A stretch of DNA of 64,000 bases, taken from positions 2,400,658 to 2,464,657 of the forward strand of contig NC_034015.1 of the NCBI RefSeq assembly GCF_000346465.2, given 5' to 3'. This document shows, piece after piece, positions 46,650 through 57,899 of the stretch. Numbering within the stretch: the first letter of the stretch is position 1; the number at the start of each line of letters is the position of its first letter. Position numbers and translations under genes: made by a program. The notes beneath the pieces are model-generated. The model was not told the origin of the DNA and did no database searches. It saw only the letters and a program-made list of their open reading frames with translations. The stretch is from Prunus persica (taxonomy: Eukaryota > Streptophyta > Magnoliopsida > Rosales > Rosaceae).

Positions 46650-48990
46650 TCCCCATTTTGTTATGCAAGGGTGCCGAAGGGCATCATAGTACACTGAAGT
46701 ACGGGGGTGCCGAAGATACAAGACTTGCATGTTGCAGACAAGGTGTTGAAGGGAACGTAGGTGCCGAAGGCATAAGACTTGCATGTCGTAACGTAGGGCT
46801 CATCAATGGGCCCGGTCAAGCTAGCCCTGCCCAACTTTAATGGGCTTGGGCCGGGCTTTAAAGAGGAGAGAGAAAATATCGGGCCAGATTTTTTTAGAAA
46901 ATTCAAAGCCCAAGCCCAACCCATAGGCCGGGCTTGAGAAAGCCCATCGGGTCGGGCCAGGCTAAGCCCAACGGGCCAGGCCGAAACGGGCCTACTTCAT
47001 TCGAAAAAAATCATAAACTTAATCATAAGGGCATTTTAGTCCAAATTTGAGATTAAACTCACTTAATTCCAATATTTTCACATCAAACCAAATTTATAAA
47101 ACACCCAATAAAGTCACACAACTTAATAAGATTTTCCACAAAAATAATAAAACCAAGTACTATTTTTGAGGTTATTACATAATTAGACCGTAATACTTTT
47201 TAAGAAATAATTTTAAAAAATAATAAGTATCAAATTTTTTATTTATTTAAAGAACGGTATGAATAAATATGCAAATGTTTGGTGATGTGTTTAAGAAAAG
47301 TATTATTATATTTGGTGGTACGATTATATTTCATGATATGATTATATTTGGTGATATGATATGTTGTTCATCTTATTTATATATATATAATTTTTGTATT
47401 AATAATTGACACAAATTAATGTGCTAATCGTCAAATTATAAACTAGGAATGAGTAAAGAAAAGTAAATGAAATGAAACAAATTGTATATGTGATTTAAGT
47501 GATATAATCATAATCTTAAACTCTTATTTATACATAATTGTATATGTATGCGGGCCTAACAGGCCGGGCTTTTGTGGGCGGGCCGGGCTTCCTTGGGCTT
47601 AATTGGGCCTGGCCTATGGGTCAGGCTGGGCTTCAGACACCCAAGCCCAAGCTTAGCCCAGCCCAAGATCGGCCGGGCCGACTTTTTTTCAATGGACCGG
47701 GCCGGCCCCCATCGGCCCATGACCCCGCGGGCCAAATGATGAGGCCTATAGTAAGGCAATGTGCCTAGGCACGAGGATGCAGAAGGTGTAAAACTTGCAT
47801 GTCGCAAAGCGATGTGCCTAGGCATGTGGGTGCAGAAGGTGACATCAAGCTTGCATGTCGCAGGCCGATGTACCTAGGCACGGGGTGCCCAAAGGCAAAT
47901 GGATGCCAAAGGTGACACAAAGCTTGCATATTGCCAGGCAATGTGGCTAGGGACGGGGGTGCTGTAGGAAAAGGGGATGCCGAAGGCGACACACAGTTTG
48001 CATGTTGCAAGGCCATGTGGCTAGGCACGGGGTGCCGAAGGTAAAGGGGATACCGAAGGCACAAAGCTTGCATGTCGCAGGGCGATGTGGCTAGGCATGG
48101 GGGTGCTGAAGGTAAAGGGGATGCCGAAGGCGACACAAAGTTTGCATGTTGCAAGGCAATATGGCTAGATAAAGGGGTGCTGAAGGAAAAAGGGATGCCG
48201 AAGCACGAAGCTTGCATGTCGCAGGGCGATATGCCTAGGCACGGGGGTGTCAAAGGTAAAGGGATGCTGAAGGCGACACAAAGCTTGCATGTTGCAAGAC
48301 AATATGGCTAGGCACTGGGGTGCCAAAGGCAAAAGGAATGCACAAAGAACTAATCTTGCATGTCGCAAGGTAATGTGCTTAAGCACGAGGGTGCCGAAGG
48401 AGAAGCGGGTCGTGCAAGCATCTCCTGCATGATAGGAATGGTGCTTGCCGATCGGCAGGGGTGTAATGTGCTTAGACACGAGGGTGCCGAAGGCAAAGAG
48501 GGTTGCCGAAGGCACAAAGCTTGCATGTCGCAGGGCGATGTGCCTAGGCATAGGGGTGCTGAAGGCGACACAAAGCTTGCATGTTGCAAGGCAATGTGGT
48601 TAGGCACGGGGGTGCCAAAGTCAAAGGGGATGCCGAAGGAATAAATCTTGTATGTCGTAAGGTAATGTGCTTAGGCATTGGGGTGTTGAAGGAAAATGGG
48701 ATTGCTGAAGGAGAAGCGGGTCGTGTGAGCATCTCTCCTGCATGGTAGGAACGGTGCTTGTCGATCGACATGGGTGTAATGTGCTTAGGCACGAGGGTGC
48801 CAAAGGCAAAGAGGGTTGCCGAAGGCATAAAACTTGCATGTCGCATGGCGATGTGCCTAGGCACGGGGGTGCCAAAGGTGAAGGAATGCCAAAAGTGACA
48901 CAAAGCTTGCATGTTGCAAAGCAATGTGGCTAGGCACGGGGGTACCGAAGGCAAAGGGGATTGCCGAAGGCACAAAGCTTACATAGAAGA
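46650..48990. repeat. Tandem repeat array, ~72-bp unit with higher-order structure
   Basis: About twenty units, each with 'gggtgccgaagg', 'aaagcttgcatgt' and 'gcaatgtggctaggcac' or near variants. 'cttgcatgt'-type anchors fall at about 47790, 47849, 47920, 47995, 48064, 48138, 48209, 48281, 48352, 48519, 48574, 48645, 48831 and 48903. Two unit types alternate (tgtcgcagggcgatg and tgttgcaaggcaatg), giving a ~145-bp dimer, and a longer unit with 'agaagcgggtcgtg' and 'gcatctcc' recurs about 290-310 bp apart (48400, 48710). A hAT element splits the array at 46794-47748. Long open frames on both strands here are by-products of the repetition. Confidence 0.85.
46794..47748. mobile_element. GC-rich hAT-type element inside the tandem array
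   Basis: 955 bp with inverted ends tagggctcatcaatgggccc (left) and, as complement of the right end, taggcctcatcatttggccc. The flanks tcgtaacg (46786-46793) and tagtaagg (47749-47756) are a degenerate 8-bp duplication (6 of 8). Both sub-terminal regions are rich in 'gggccggg'/'cccggccc' and the middle is AT-rich. No transposase. This fits a non-autonomous hAT family common in plants. Confidence 0.8.
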
Positions 48991-49530
48991 AAGGAGAATC
49001 GACAAAGGCTTCTTGTGTCGATTCCCACAGACGGTGCCAAACTGTTGATGCTCTTTATGGGAAGGTCAACTTAGGTAGAGGTGGAATGGTGGATGATGTG
49101 TGAAGATGTGGGCCTTCAATATATGTGTGAAGGTTTCGAGCAAGCGATAAATATACAGAAGACAAGATATACGTGGTTCACCCTTGATGGATGGGCTACG
49201 TCCACAGAGAAATATATTCTCATTATGATAATGTTTGTTTACATTTGTATAAGGGGATTAGACCTAAAGATAAAGGGAAGAAGGCCCAAGGCCTAAGGTA
49301 CAAAGCCCAAGAATCCAAGACCCAAAACCATTTTTTAAGAGGAGAGTAGTCTTCTTTTATAGGTGAATGAGAGTCTCCACCTCTCGTAGTCTTCCAATGT
49401 GGGACTCTTGACATTGCGCCTAGTTGTGACTTGTGGCAAGACTTCTTTGGTTAAGGTGATGACCTCTTAAAGCATGGCACGTGGCTGATCTTGCTTAGCT
49501 AGTTGCTCGATTAGTCATGGTATCGACATG
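48991..49530. other. LTR-like repeat DNA after the tandem array
   Basis: Contains 'gacggtgccaaactgttgat' (about 49032) and 'ccaatgtgggactcttgaca' (about 49394), of a type seen at ends of large plant retroelements and matching in part 42690-42730. It probably closes the unclassified element that holds the array. No gene. Confidence 0.4.
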
Positions 49531-49885
49531 CTCAATTCAGCTGAGGTAGAACATTAGAAACCTTTGCATTGGCCCAAAAGAAATTAGCATATCCATCAGC
49601 TATACATAACTCAAATCCTATTGTACAAGGTGATAAATACAAAAAGTTGACAAGGAATGGATTCTTAAGAAAGAAAATTTTTAACCATAGAGGGTAGCTA
49701 ATACCAATGAAACTATATGTAAGGAACCAGTAACTACAACAATTCCTAAACGATCCCTGGTTCTTCCTCTGAGAATCTGATTTGCTGTATTCAGGGAAGC
49801 TTGAAAATGAAGCCTCTGTGGCCAACATGAGTTTATTTCCCAACTTGCTTAAGCAAATTAACTAATCCACAGACAAATCTTGATG

Positions 49886-50183
49886 TTATGACGTTTCGTC
49901 ATGGAGAACATCTATTCCCAGTTCCATGGAAGCTTGGATCCAGCAATTCCTTAACAATGAGGTTGCAATTGTCTGAGATTTTGACCCATCAATGCTAGCT
50001 TCTGTCAAAACAGCATCTTCGACATTACCACCTAAAGAGAAGAGGTCGAAGTCTCTATGATGAAGGTAACATTACAACCAGGAAGTACTGAAGATATAAT
50101 AATCATAGTAATTGAGTACCGACTTTACCTGAAAGGCACTCCCTTGCAAAACCAAGATGATCTTTGTTGCTATTGTTAGTTTC
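49886..50183 (-). CDS. Last two exons of an unrecognised host gene (partial)
   Basis: On the minus strand an exon ending at 50129 (about 50183-50129, peptide NNSNKDHLGFARECLS) has a good donor 'caggtaaag'; a GT-AG intron 50032-50128 follows, and the last exon 50031-49886 reads GNVEDAVLTEASIDG, then ATSLLRNCWIQASMELGI, ending DVLHDETS and TAA. Phases match (phase 1). The peptide is balanced in composition, unlike the surrounding TE frames, so I take it as a true gene 3' end. I do not recognise the family. Its upstream part is replaced by the 3' LTR of a copia element from about 50180. It may be the 3' end of the gene whose first exon lies at 55071-55200, or of a separate broken gene. Confidence 0.5.
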
Positions 50184-50464
50184 TAGATTTACTGAGAGGA
50201 AATAGAGTGGGAGAATTGAATACTTCATTAAGTGAAAGATGGCTGTTAAATAGCCTTACAAAAACAGAAAAGAAACTTGTACGGCTCCATGACCTACTGC
50301 ATGATCACATGACAAACAACTCCTAAATTTAAGAGATCTTCCTAAAGAAACATTCAAACTCAGCTACTTCCCTAAAACATAGGGTTATTCCAACTAAACA
50401 GAAATACTTTAATAAATATTAAATAACTTCACATCCTCCCCTAAACTGAAAAGTAATTGAACTT

Positions 50465-52081
50465 TCAGTTTAAACTCGAACTTAAACAAATCCCAAGTGC
50501 TTCTCGCATCCTTATGTAAGCCTCCAACTTTAATGGCCTAGTTAGAATATCAGCCACCTGCATATTTCTTGGACAGTGTTCTAGTTCAATGACTTCATCT
50601 CTCGCAAGATCTCGAAGAAAATGAAATCTAACATCAATATGCTTACTCCTCCCGTGCATTACTGGATTTTTTGATAATTTGATGGTAGAACTATTATCAC
50701 AAATGATCACAGTAGGCTTTTCCTATTTAGAACACAATTCTTCGAGTATCCTTCTCAACCAAATAGCTTGGCATGCACACGAGGCTGCAACTATGAATTC
50801 AGCTTCTGTTGTAGAAAGAGTGACAATAGGTTGTTTTCTCGAAGACCAAGCTACAACAGCTGAACTTAACAGAAATACGTATCCAGATGTACTTTTCCTA
50901 TCATTAAGATCCCCAACATAATCATTGTCGCTGAATCCCATCAGTTTTGCTCCAACTTTCCTCTTGTAAAATAGACCAAGATCAGTTGTTCCTTTCAAAT
51001 AGCGTAACACTCTCTTAGCTGCTTGAAAATGAAGTTCAGTGGGTGATTCCATGTATCTGCTAATAAGGTTCACAGCAAACATTGGATCAGGCCTTGTAGT
51101 AGTTAGATACATTAAACTTCCCACTATTTGCTTGAAGTAAGTGCTGTCAACTTTCTCTCCTCCCTCATCCTTGATGAGCTTTGTTTCTGGAACTATGGGA
51201 TTTTGAACCGAATTGTAGCCTTCCATATGAAATCTTTTGAGAATCTCCTCAGCACATTTCTTTTGTCCAATGAAAATCCCATTGTTTGACTTCTTCACTT
51301 CAATTCAAAGGAAGTAGTGCATTTTCCCCAAGTCTGTCATCTCAAATTCCTCCATCATGGACTTCTTGAAGTCTTTGAACATATCTGCTCCATTTCCTGT
51401 GAATATTAGATCATCCACATAAAGACACACAATGAGAATCTTCCCTTCTTTACCAAGTTTGACAAACAAGGTATGCTCATAAGGACACTTGATAAATCTA
51501 GTCTTCAAGAAATGTGACTCTATATGACTATACCAAGCTCTCGGAGCCTGTTTTAGTCCATATAGAGCCCTTTTTAGTTTGTAGACCTTCTGTTCTTTTC
51601 CTTTTTGCACATATCCAGGGGGTTGATCAATGTACACTTGTTCATTGAGCTCTCCATATAAAAAGGCAGACTTCACGTCGAGTTGGTAAATGGACTAATC
51701 ATTATGTGCAGCTAAAGATATAACCAAACGTATGGTATCATGACGAACTACGAGAGCAAATACTTCAGAATAATCAATACCATATTTTTGAGTATATCCT
51801 TTAGCTACTAACCTGGCTTTGTGCTTGTCAATCTCCCCATTTTCTTTGAACTTAGTCTTGAATATCCACTTCACTCCAACTGTTTTTTCTCCTTTAGGCA
51901 AATCAACCAACTTCCATGTGTTGTTTCTTTCAATCGTTTGTATCTCCAGGTCCATGGCTTTTCTCCATTTTGAACTCTTTATAGCATCATCAAATGTGTT
52001 GGGATCATTGCCAGCAAACAAGGCAAATTGAGCAATATTGTCATCATCTAAGAGCTCATTACCAATCACATAATCAGTCAT
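50465..52081 (-). pseudogene. Copia reverse transcriptase and RNase H region
   Basis: RT starts in 52081-51695 (WKLVDLPKGEKTVGVKWIFK, AKGYTQKYGIDYSEVFA), breaks at a stop near 51693, continues in 51676-51305 with the PPGYVQKG and LYGLKQAPRAWY blocks and an intact YVDDLIF catalytic loop, breaks again near 51300, and ends with RNase H (GSLMYLTTTRPDPMFAV, TLSTTEAEFIVAASCACQAI, KHIDVRFHFLRD). Final stop at about 50465. Only a few stops separate the pieces, so this copy is younger than the one at 33558-38314. Confidence 0.85.
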
Positions 52082-52228
52082 CCAACCAGGGGGTCTTTTC
52101 TGCCTTGGTAAATTTGAGGAGACTTCATTAAATCTTGGCTCAATAGGTTCATCTTCACCTTCTTCAACAATTTGCTCAGTTTCAGTCTCTTCAAGATAAA
52201 CACTAGCTTCCTTCCTAGGTTTGTCATT

Positions 52229-53442
52229 CTAGTTCCAACCACTAGCTTCATCAAACACCATGTCTCTACTAATTATGATTTTTTGAGTCTCTGGATTGTA
52301 TAATCTGTAGGCTTTTGATTCATTGCTGACTCCGAGCATCACACATTTTTTGCTCTTGTTATCAAGCTTGGTTCTTAAATTATCTGAAATATGAGCATAA
52401 GCCAGACAACCAAATGTTCGAAAATAGCTTACTTTAGGCTTCTTACCACTCCATGCTTCCTCCGGTGTAACATCCTTCATAGCATGAGTAGGACATCTGT
52501 TTAGAATGTGACAACTCTAGTTCACAGCTTCTGGCCAGAATTCTTTTGGTACCTTCATTCTCGCAAGCATACTTCTTACCATATTCATAATGGTACGGTT
52601 CTTTCTCTCAGCCACACCATTTTGTTGTGGTGAATAAGTTGCTCTTAATTGCCTGTGTATGCAATTTATCTCACAAAAATTAACAAATTCATTGGAAGTA
52701 AACTCTCCTCCTCTATCTGTTTGAAAAGCCTTAATAAACACACTAGTTTCTTTTTCAACAGATGCTTTAAATTTCTTGAAAGTCACTAAAGCTTCAGACT
52801 TTTCAGCAAGAAAGTATGTCCATGTTTTCCTACTAAAATCATCAGTAAAGGTTATAAAATACCTTTTGCTGCTGTTGGAGATGGGGTTGATTGGTCCACA
52901 TATGTCAGAGTGCACCAATTGCAGCACTTATGTGGCTCTCCAGCTACTTCCCTTTGTAAATGTTTCACGATGTTGCTTTCCCACATACATTCCTCACAAA
53001 CCGTTGAGGGAGCTTGCAATAAAGGAAGTCCTTTCACCGTGTTCTTCTGTTGGAGTGCTTTGAGGCCGTTGAAACTCAAATGCCCAAATCTACAGTGCCA
53101 CAGCCATGATTCCTCTTCAGTTGTGGATTTGAAACACATTTGTTTCTTAGCATATGCTTCTCTTTTGAGTATGAACATACGATTCGAAGTCATATCAGCT
53201 TGAATAATCAAACCCTTGTCAGGATGATGTATGTGACAAGAGTTCTTTTTAATCAAGATGACCATTCCTTTCTCCTGCAGCTGAGCAAGACTAATCAGAT
53301 TGTTCTTCAACTCTAGAACATAAAATACCTCAGTTATGCAGTGCATCACTCCATTGACTTCAATTCTTATGTTTCCTTTTCCCATGACACACAGACTGGA
53401 ATTGTTTCCAAGTTTCACATTATCCCTGAATGAGTCATCCAT
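52229..53442 (-). pseudogene. Copia GAG-preintegrase and integrase region
   Basis: Reads LWHCRFGHLSFNGLKALQ (GAG-preintegrase, about 53105-53050), the integrase zinc-finger end CEECM, a frame change near 52900, then LVHSDICGP, FQTDRGGEF and YSPQQNGVAERKNRT (integrase core with the D,D-35-E pattern), then a stop at about 52516 and the C-terminal part with FGCLAYAHI. Breaks make it inactive. Confidence 0.85.
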
Positions 53443-53454
53443 CTTTGCAAATAG

Positions 53455-54395
53455 CTACTTGTTTCCACTCATATGATTGATGCAGCCCGAGTCCAAGTAC
53501 CACGTGTTGTAGTTCTGGTTATTTCTTTCATTAATAGATGCCATCAGTAACATCTCCTCCTCTGTCTCAGCCACATTAGCCTTGTTCTCCTTTTCTTTTT
53601 GAGGACACTCATATTGGAAGTGTCCAAGTTCATGGCAGTGGTAGCACTCCACAGTTGACTTATCAAATGGACCTTGACGGCCTCTCCCTCTTCCACGACC
53701 TCTGAATCCGCCTCGACCTCTTCCTCTTCCTGATGTGTAATTCTCATGACTAACCTTGAGAGCTTGCTCTTCAATATCATGACAAGTCATCCTTTGCTCA
53801 TGCACCAGCAGACTACTTTGCAATTCATCAATTAAAAGTGTATCAATATCTTTTGACTCTTCAATCGAACATACAACATAGTCATACTTAGATGTCATAT
53901 ACCTGAGAATCTTCTCAATCACAGTGACATCTTCCATTCTATCTCCATGTATCCTCATTTTGTTTGCAACAGTCAATGTTCGAGCAAAATAGTCAGTGAC
54001 TGTTTCTCCATTCTTTGTTTGCAACATCTTGAACTCTTTGCGAAGAGCTTGCAGTTGTGCACGTTTAATTCTAGCCGTGCCTTGATACTTTTTCTTCAAG
54101 GAATCCCAAATATCCTTTGCCATATCCTTCTTCAAAATTGTCTCCAAAATGGCTCGAGCAATGGCTTTATACAAGTAATTCTTGGCCTTCAAGTCTTTGA
54201 GCTTCTAATCCTCTAAGGTTTTGAGTTGAGCTTCTGTCAACACCATTCCTTCTGCATATGTTGTGATTCCATTCTCCACAAGACTCCAGTATTTTTAGAT
54301 CTCAAAAAATTCTCCATCAACATGCTCCAATGATCATAGTGACCATCGAAGCATGGGATTGATGGTTGAACAAAGCTGCTTCCTTTGGTCGACAT
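53455..54395 (-). pseudogene. Copia gag-protease region
   Basis: From the ATG at 54395 (MSTKGSSFVQPSIP...FDGHYDHW) a one-base shift near 54300 and a TAG near 54205 break the start; the rest is open from 54192 to 53455. It shows a UBN2-type gag region (AKDIWDSLKKKYQGTARIKR), an Arg/Gly-rich stretch, a zinc knuckle CYHCHELGHFQYEC (about residues 183-196 of that open part) and the protease motif DSGCINH, where the family has DSGCSNH. A stop at about 53452 splits it from the next part. Confidence 0.85.
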
Positions 54396-55070
54396 TGATA
54401 CTTGCTACGACAAGAGTTGTTGCTTTCCTTTGCTCTTCAGGCCCCTGCATATTTTTAGCATAAAATTATTCATCTCGAGCATGGTGGTATGCTCGGATTA
54501 ATTATTTGTTATCATTTGAGTACAAAACCAATTTTTACATATTATGCATAATTCGGGTTCGATATATTCGGACCATCGGATTTTGACGAAACTCATAGGA
54601 TAGGTTAATTGGATTTTTATGAACCTATAGGAACTTTCAGATTATTAATCGGAGGTTGTGGATCCCATGGGGGATCGAGTTGACCAATATAAGAATTTAA
54701 TCATATATTTAATCTCGAGTCTTTTCAGACCATTCCAATTGTTAGAACTGTATTACAATAACATATCAATATAACGCCAAAAAAAATATATATATGACAA
54801 CAATACCATAGTAATACAACAGCAATACCACTACAATACAACCACAATACAATTGCAACAGCAAATCAACAATGCTACCTCACCATGATATAATCATAAC
54901 AAGTTCATAGAAAATCCCAATACCAAATGCAAGAATCAATCGACAAAGAACACACACATTTGTTTTTTCAGACAAACAAAATCAATCCCAATACTTCTAC
55001 ACAAAATACAGACAAAATCAATCACAATTCCAATTTCAGTAATCAAATTCAATTTAACATCAAAACTTAC
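54396..55070. other. Repeat-like DNA or intron between copia gag and the first exon
   Basis: Holds 'cggaccatcggattttgacg' (about 54570), of a type seen in plant LTRs, and short imperfect repeats with 'caataccac'/'caatacaac' (54790-54880). A splice-like 'atgcag' precedes a short open stretch next to gag, on the minus strand, but I cannot tell exon from leader. No gene is supported. Confidence 0.4.
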
Positions 55071-55200
55071 ATATTCCCAACAATTCGTTTTCTGGAGAAG
55101 CTGTTCTTGAAGAGGGCATGTAAACGCGGACTTCAAAATCCCCCAAAATTGGAGCAAAATGCTCAAACAATGGCCACCTAATGCCAAGACATGCTGTCAT
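55071..55200 (-). CDS. First coding exon of an unrecognised host gene (partial)
   Basis: From the ATG at 55200 the minus strand reads MTACLGIRWPLFEHFAPILG and on to ENELLGI, 43 codons plus one base, ending at a consensus donor, 'tgtaagttttg' (GT at 55070-55069). A CT-rich leader and TATA box lie upstream (55201-55512), as expected of a real plant gene start. I do not recognise the family. Following exons are not found in the next 650 bp; then a dead copia element fills 54395-50178. It may join the 3' exons at 49886-50183. Start choice: nearest ATG after the leader. Confidence 0.45.
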
Positions 55201-55512
55201 ATTCAGAAAAGATGGTTTTGTTTGGGTTTGTTTAGGTTGCAAAAGGGATTCAAAGAGAGACGAAGTTGGGGTTTGGATTTGGGTAGAGAAGAAAACAGAG
55301 AGGAAGAGGAAGAACTGGGTTTTGAGATTAAAGCTGTGGGTTTTGTAGGTTGTTCTTGATTTTCTTCTTCGTGTGAAGAGGCGTAGTTAGCTAGATAGAG
55401 AGAGGAAGAGAGAACTATGAGATACAGTTGAGAGAAAGAGCCAAGAGAGAGCTGAGAGAGAAAACAAAAACTGACCAAAAGTGTTAAGTGGCCGATAAGT
55501 ACGTATTTATAG
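55201..55512 (-). promoter_or_regulatory. Putative core promoter and 5' leader
   Basis: On the minus strand a TATA box 'tataaata' (complement of 55504-55511) is followed after about 35 bases by a long CT-rich leader ('ctctctcagctctctcttgg') of about 270 nt, down to the ATG at 55200. TATA plus pyrimidine-rich leader plus ATG plus donor is a coherent plant gene start. Confidence 0.5.
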
Positions 55513-55757
55513 GTTATATTTGCAAAATGTGTGGATAAAGGTGGTATTTTCATATAAAGTTTGGAAAGCAGTGGCATTAAACGCTATTTCCCAAAACAAA
55601 AGGCTTCGAAACCTATTGCTACCACCCAAAAAAACGGAGATGGGAAACATAATCCTACGAGTGAGTAATCTTGTACGGTAAATCTAAAGTTCATCGGAAA
55701 AGTAATTCATCTTGATAGGAATAAACAAAAAAGAGAACATAACAAACAAAAAATGAG

Positions 55758-56582
55758 TAGACCTGGCATTCGTGTCATTTTTTTAGTGTTTGTATCATTT
55801 TTTTAGTGTTTGTATCGTTTTCATGTCAACCCGCTTTTCTTAACGGGTTGACACGACACGACACGGTAAAAAAACGGGTTGAAAATGTCAAACACGAACA
55901 CGATCTGTTACAATTCACGAATCACACAATACGACACAATCATCCTTTAAGAATTAAAATAAATAAATAAATAAAACAAAAACAGAAATTTTAAACAATT
56001 AAAAAATCAACCAGTGCAAAATAAAAATAAAAAAATAAAAATCAACACAGTCCATAGACGAGCTCGAACATGAGACTGGAGATGCCCTCAAAGGTTTGGG
56101 CAGTGGAGATGGTGGGAGTGGAGGAGGAAGAGTCATTGGAGAAGGTGAGGGAATGGGTGGGATCGATTGGTGAGGGAGGGAGACAAAGGGGGAGGTGGCT
56201 GGGATGGCTCATGGTGGTTGGGTGGTGTGGCGGCTACTTAAGACTCTCAAGTTGAGAGAAAAAGAAATCTCAAAGGTTGCTGGGTTTTGAAGAGAGAGAG
56301 AGAGAGAGAGTATTGAGAGAATCGGGGGAATGGGGGAGGAAGAGACAAAAGAGAAGAAAGAGAAGAAGGAAAAAAAAAGAAGAGATAAATTTACAAAAAA
56401 TGCCCCTGAGCTTAACGGGTTTACGGGTATTTGAGAATTGACACGACACGACATGATAGCTTAACGGGCGGCTAACAGGTCAACACGATATCAACACGAC
56501 ACGATAACTCAGACCCTAATACTGAATTTTTCATGTGAATTTTTTTTGTGTTAACGAGTCGTGTACAATATTGCCACCTCTA
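55758..56582. mobile_element. hAT-type element with 8-bp duplication
   Basis: 825 bp. Ends tagacctggcattcgtgtc (left) and, as complement of the right end, tagaggtggcaatattg. Flanks aaaatgag (55750-55757) and ataatgag (56583-56590) match at 7 of 8. Sub-terminal repeats 'acacgacacgaca' and 'ttaacggg' occur at both ends. The middle (56060-56390) is a purine-rich block with an (AG)n run at 56289-56308 and a 61-codon frame; no transposase. Terminus and duplication length fit hAT. Confidence 0.8.
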
Positions 56583-56590
56583 ATAATGAG

Positions 56591-57214
56591 GATCAGAGGA
56601 GCTACCCTTGCTTGTTGATAAGATTTATACTATAAATTTTAAAGTAGGATTCAAGACAGGACCCAAATTCCACTTTGGAATCTGCGCCGAACCCTATGAG
56701 TGTCCGACACCTGATAGGTGCCAAACACACTTGACCAAATTGCCCTTCTAACAAATCCAAAATTTCTTTAGGGTTTGACTTCTGCTGAACATTCAGCAGA
56801 GTTTCCCCTGTAAATTGCTCGTTCCCAACCTTTTTCACCGTACAAAACTCAATTTATAAAGCCACAATTGTTCAGCATGCACAATGTTTGAATTCATGCA
56901 ACCAAACATGAAATTTTTATGGCCTTAGGCCTTACAGTAAGCCCTAGGGCAATTTCAAAGCAACACTAATCATTTTAATTTACAGGAATAGTTCAATTAC
57001 AGTAGAAATCCTACATAGTGGAAAGGATGAGTGGTGAGTGAAGACCGCCTTGTGGTGGTGCTCTAGTACACGACTACTGCCTGGGGGTGAAAACATTGAA
57101 AATGTGAGTTGAGGTGGTCCTGTAGGTACCGGCCTTGTGGCCGGAGGAGGTCGGACGAGGCGGCGGGAAGGCTAAACCCGATCGGTTGTTACAGTCGGGG
57201 GAGGGGAGTCGTGT

Positions 57215-57273
<59 letters not shown>

Positions 57274-57899
57274 AATCTGATTTCTTTTAAAAATCCCTTT
57301 TTGAAATATTTACGATTGTGCCACTGGACTTTTTTTGATCATAACTTCTTCGTTATAACTCCGACTTGAGCCCACTCCATGTCTACGATCTCATCTCGAC
57401 ATGCTTCATGCAAAGGTACTGCTAAAATCTCCAAATTCTTTCCTGAACAAGAAGTCAACTTTTAAACCATTAAAATATTCCCGGGGTAAAATTACCTTTT
57501 ACTTTAATAAATTAATAAATAAATATTAATTTAGGATCAGATTATTACAATTCACGCATTAAATGATTCGTTATGGGTAAGTTAGGTGAACAATGGTGAA
57601 GTCATGAATGAAATTTGTTCCTTTTCTTCTTATTCCCAATTACTAAAGGGATTTAGATTTCCTTGTAATTCAAGTATAGAGCACATGGTTTGATGAAATA
57701 TCAACCTGTTCTGCTGCCCCATCATCTTGGACACCATAGCGTAGCTTCTCATCATTTGTTCCGTTCTTTTCAACTCCAGGACAAGACACATGATGGCTTT
57801 TTCTTCAATAAAATATTTGAACGGGCTAACGATTACTGTCATTCTAATCATCTTTTCTCTCACACTCCTTCCTTCCATTTCAGAAGCTAATTCAATGGT
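56591..57899. other. LTR-derived and intergenic DNA
   Basis: The part at 57290-57420 ('tgtgccactggac', 'cataacttcttcgttataac') is of a type frequent in rosaceous LTRs, and 56640-56830 also has a repeat feel, but no LTR pair is present in the window to set limits. A long (AG)n microsatellite is at 57219-57269. No gene is supported. Confidence 0.4.
57219..57269. repeat. (AG)n microsatellite
   Basis: About 51 bp of uninterrupted AG dinucleotide, the longest microsatellite in the window. Confidence 0.95.

Larger units (their letters stand above)
50178..54395 (-). mobile_element. Ty1-copia element lacking a visible 5' LTR
   Basis: Minus-strand copia with its 3' LTR at about 50178-50433 (starts tgtgaagttattt, TATA-like 'ctatttaac' inside), preceded by a polypurine tract 'cagtttaggggagga' (complement of 50434-50448). 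Gag starts at the ATG at 54395 and the polyprotein ends with the stop at about 50465-50467. No copy of the LTR and no 'tggtatcagagc' primer site is found between 54396 and 55570, so the 5' end is missing or replaced. Frames are broken by about seven stops or shifts. Confidence 0.82.

Noticed and set aside
46650..48990. CRISPR array or a protein with long repeats (162-codon frame on the minus strand)
   Set aside because: Units are contiguous without unique spacers, in a plant genome. The long frames exist on both strands and follow from a repeat unit lacking stops.
57109..57369. 86-codon frame with Arg-Glu repeat
   Set aside because: The repeat is the translated (AG)n microsatellite; the rest has no gene features.
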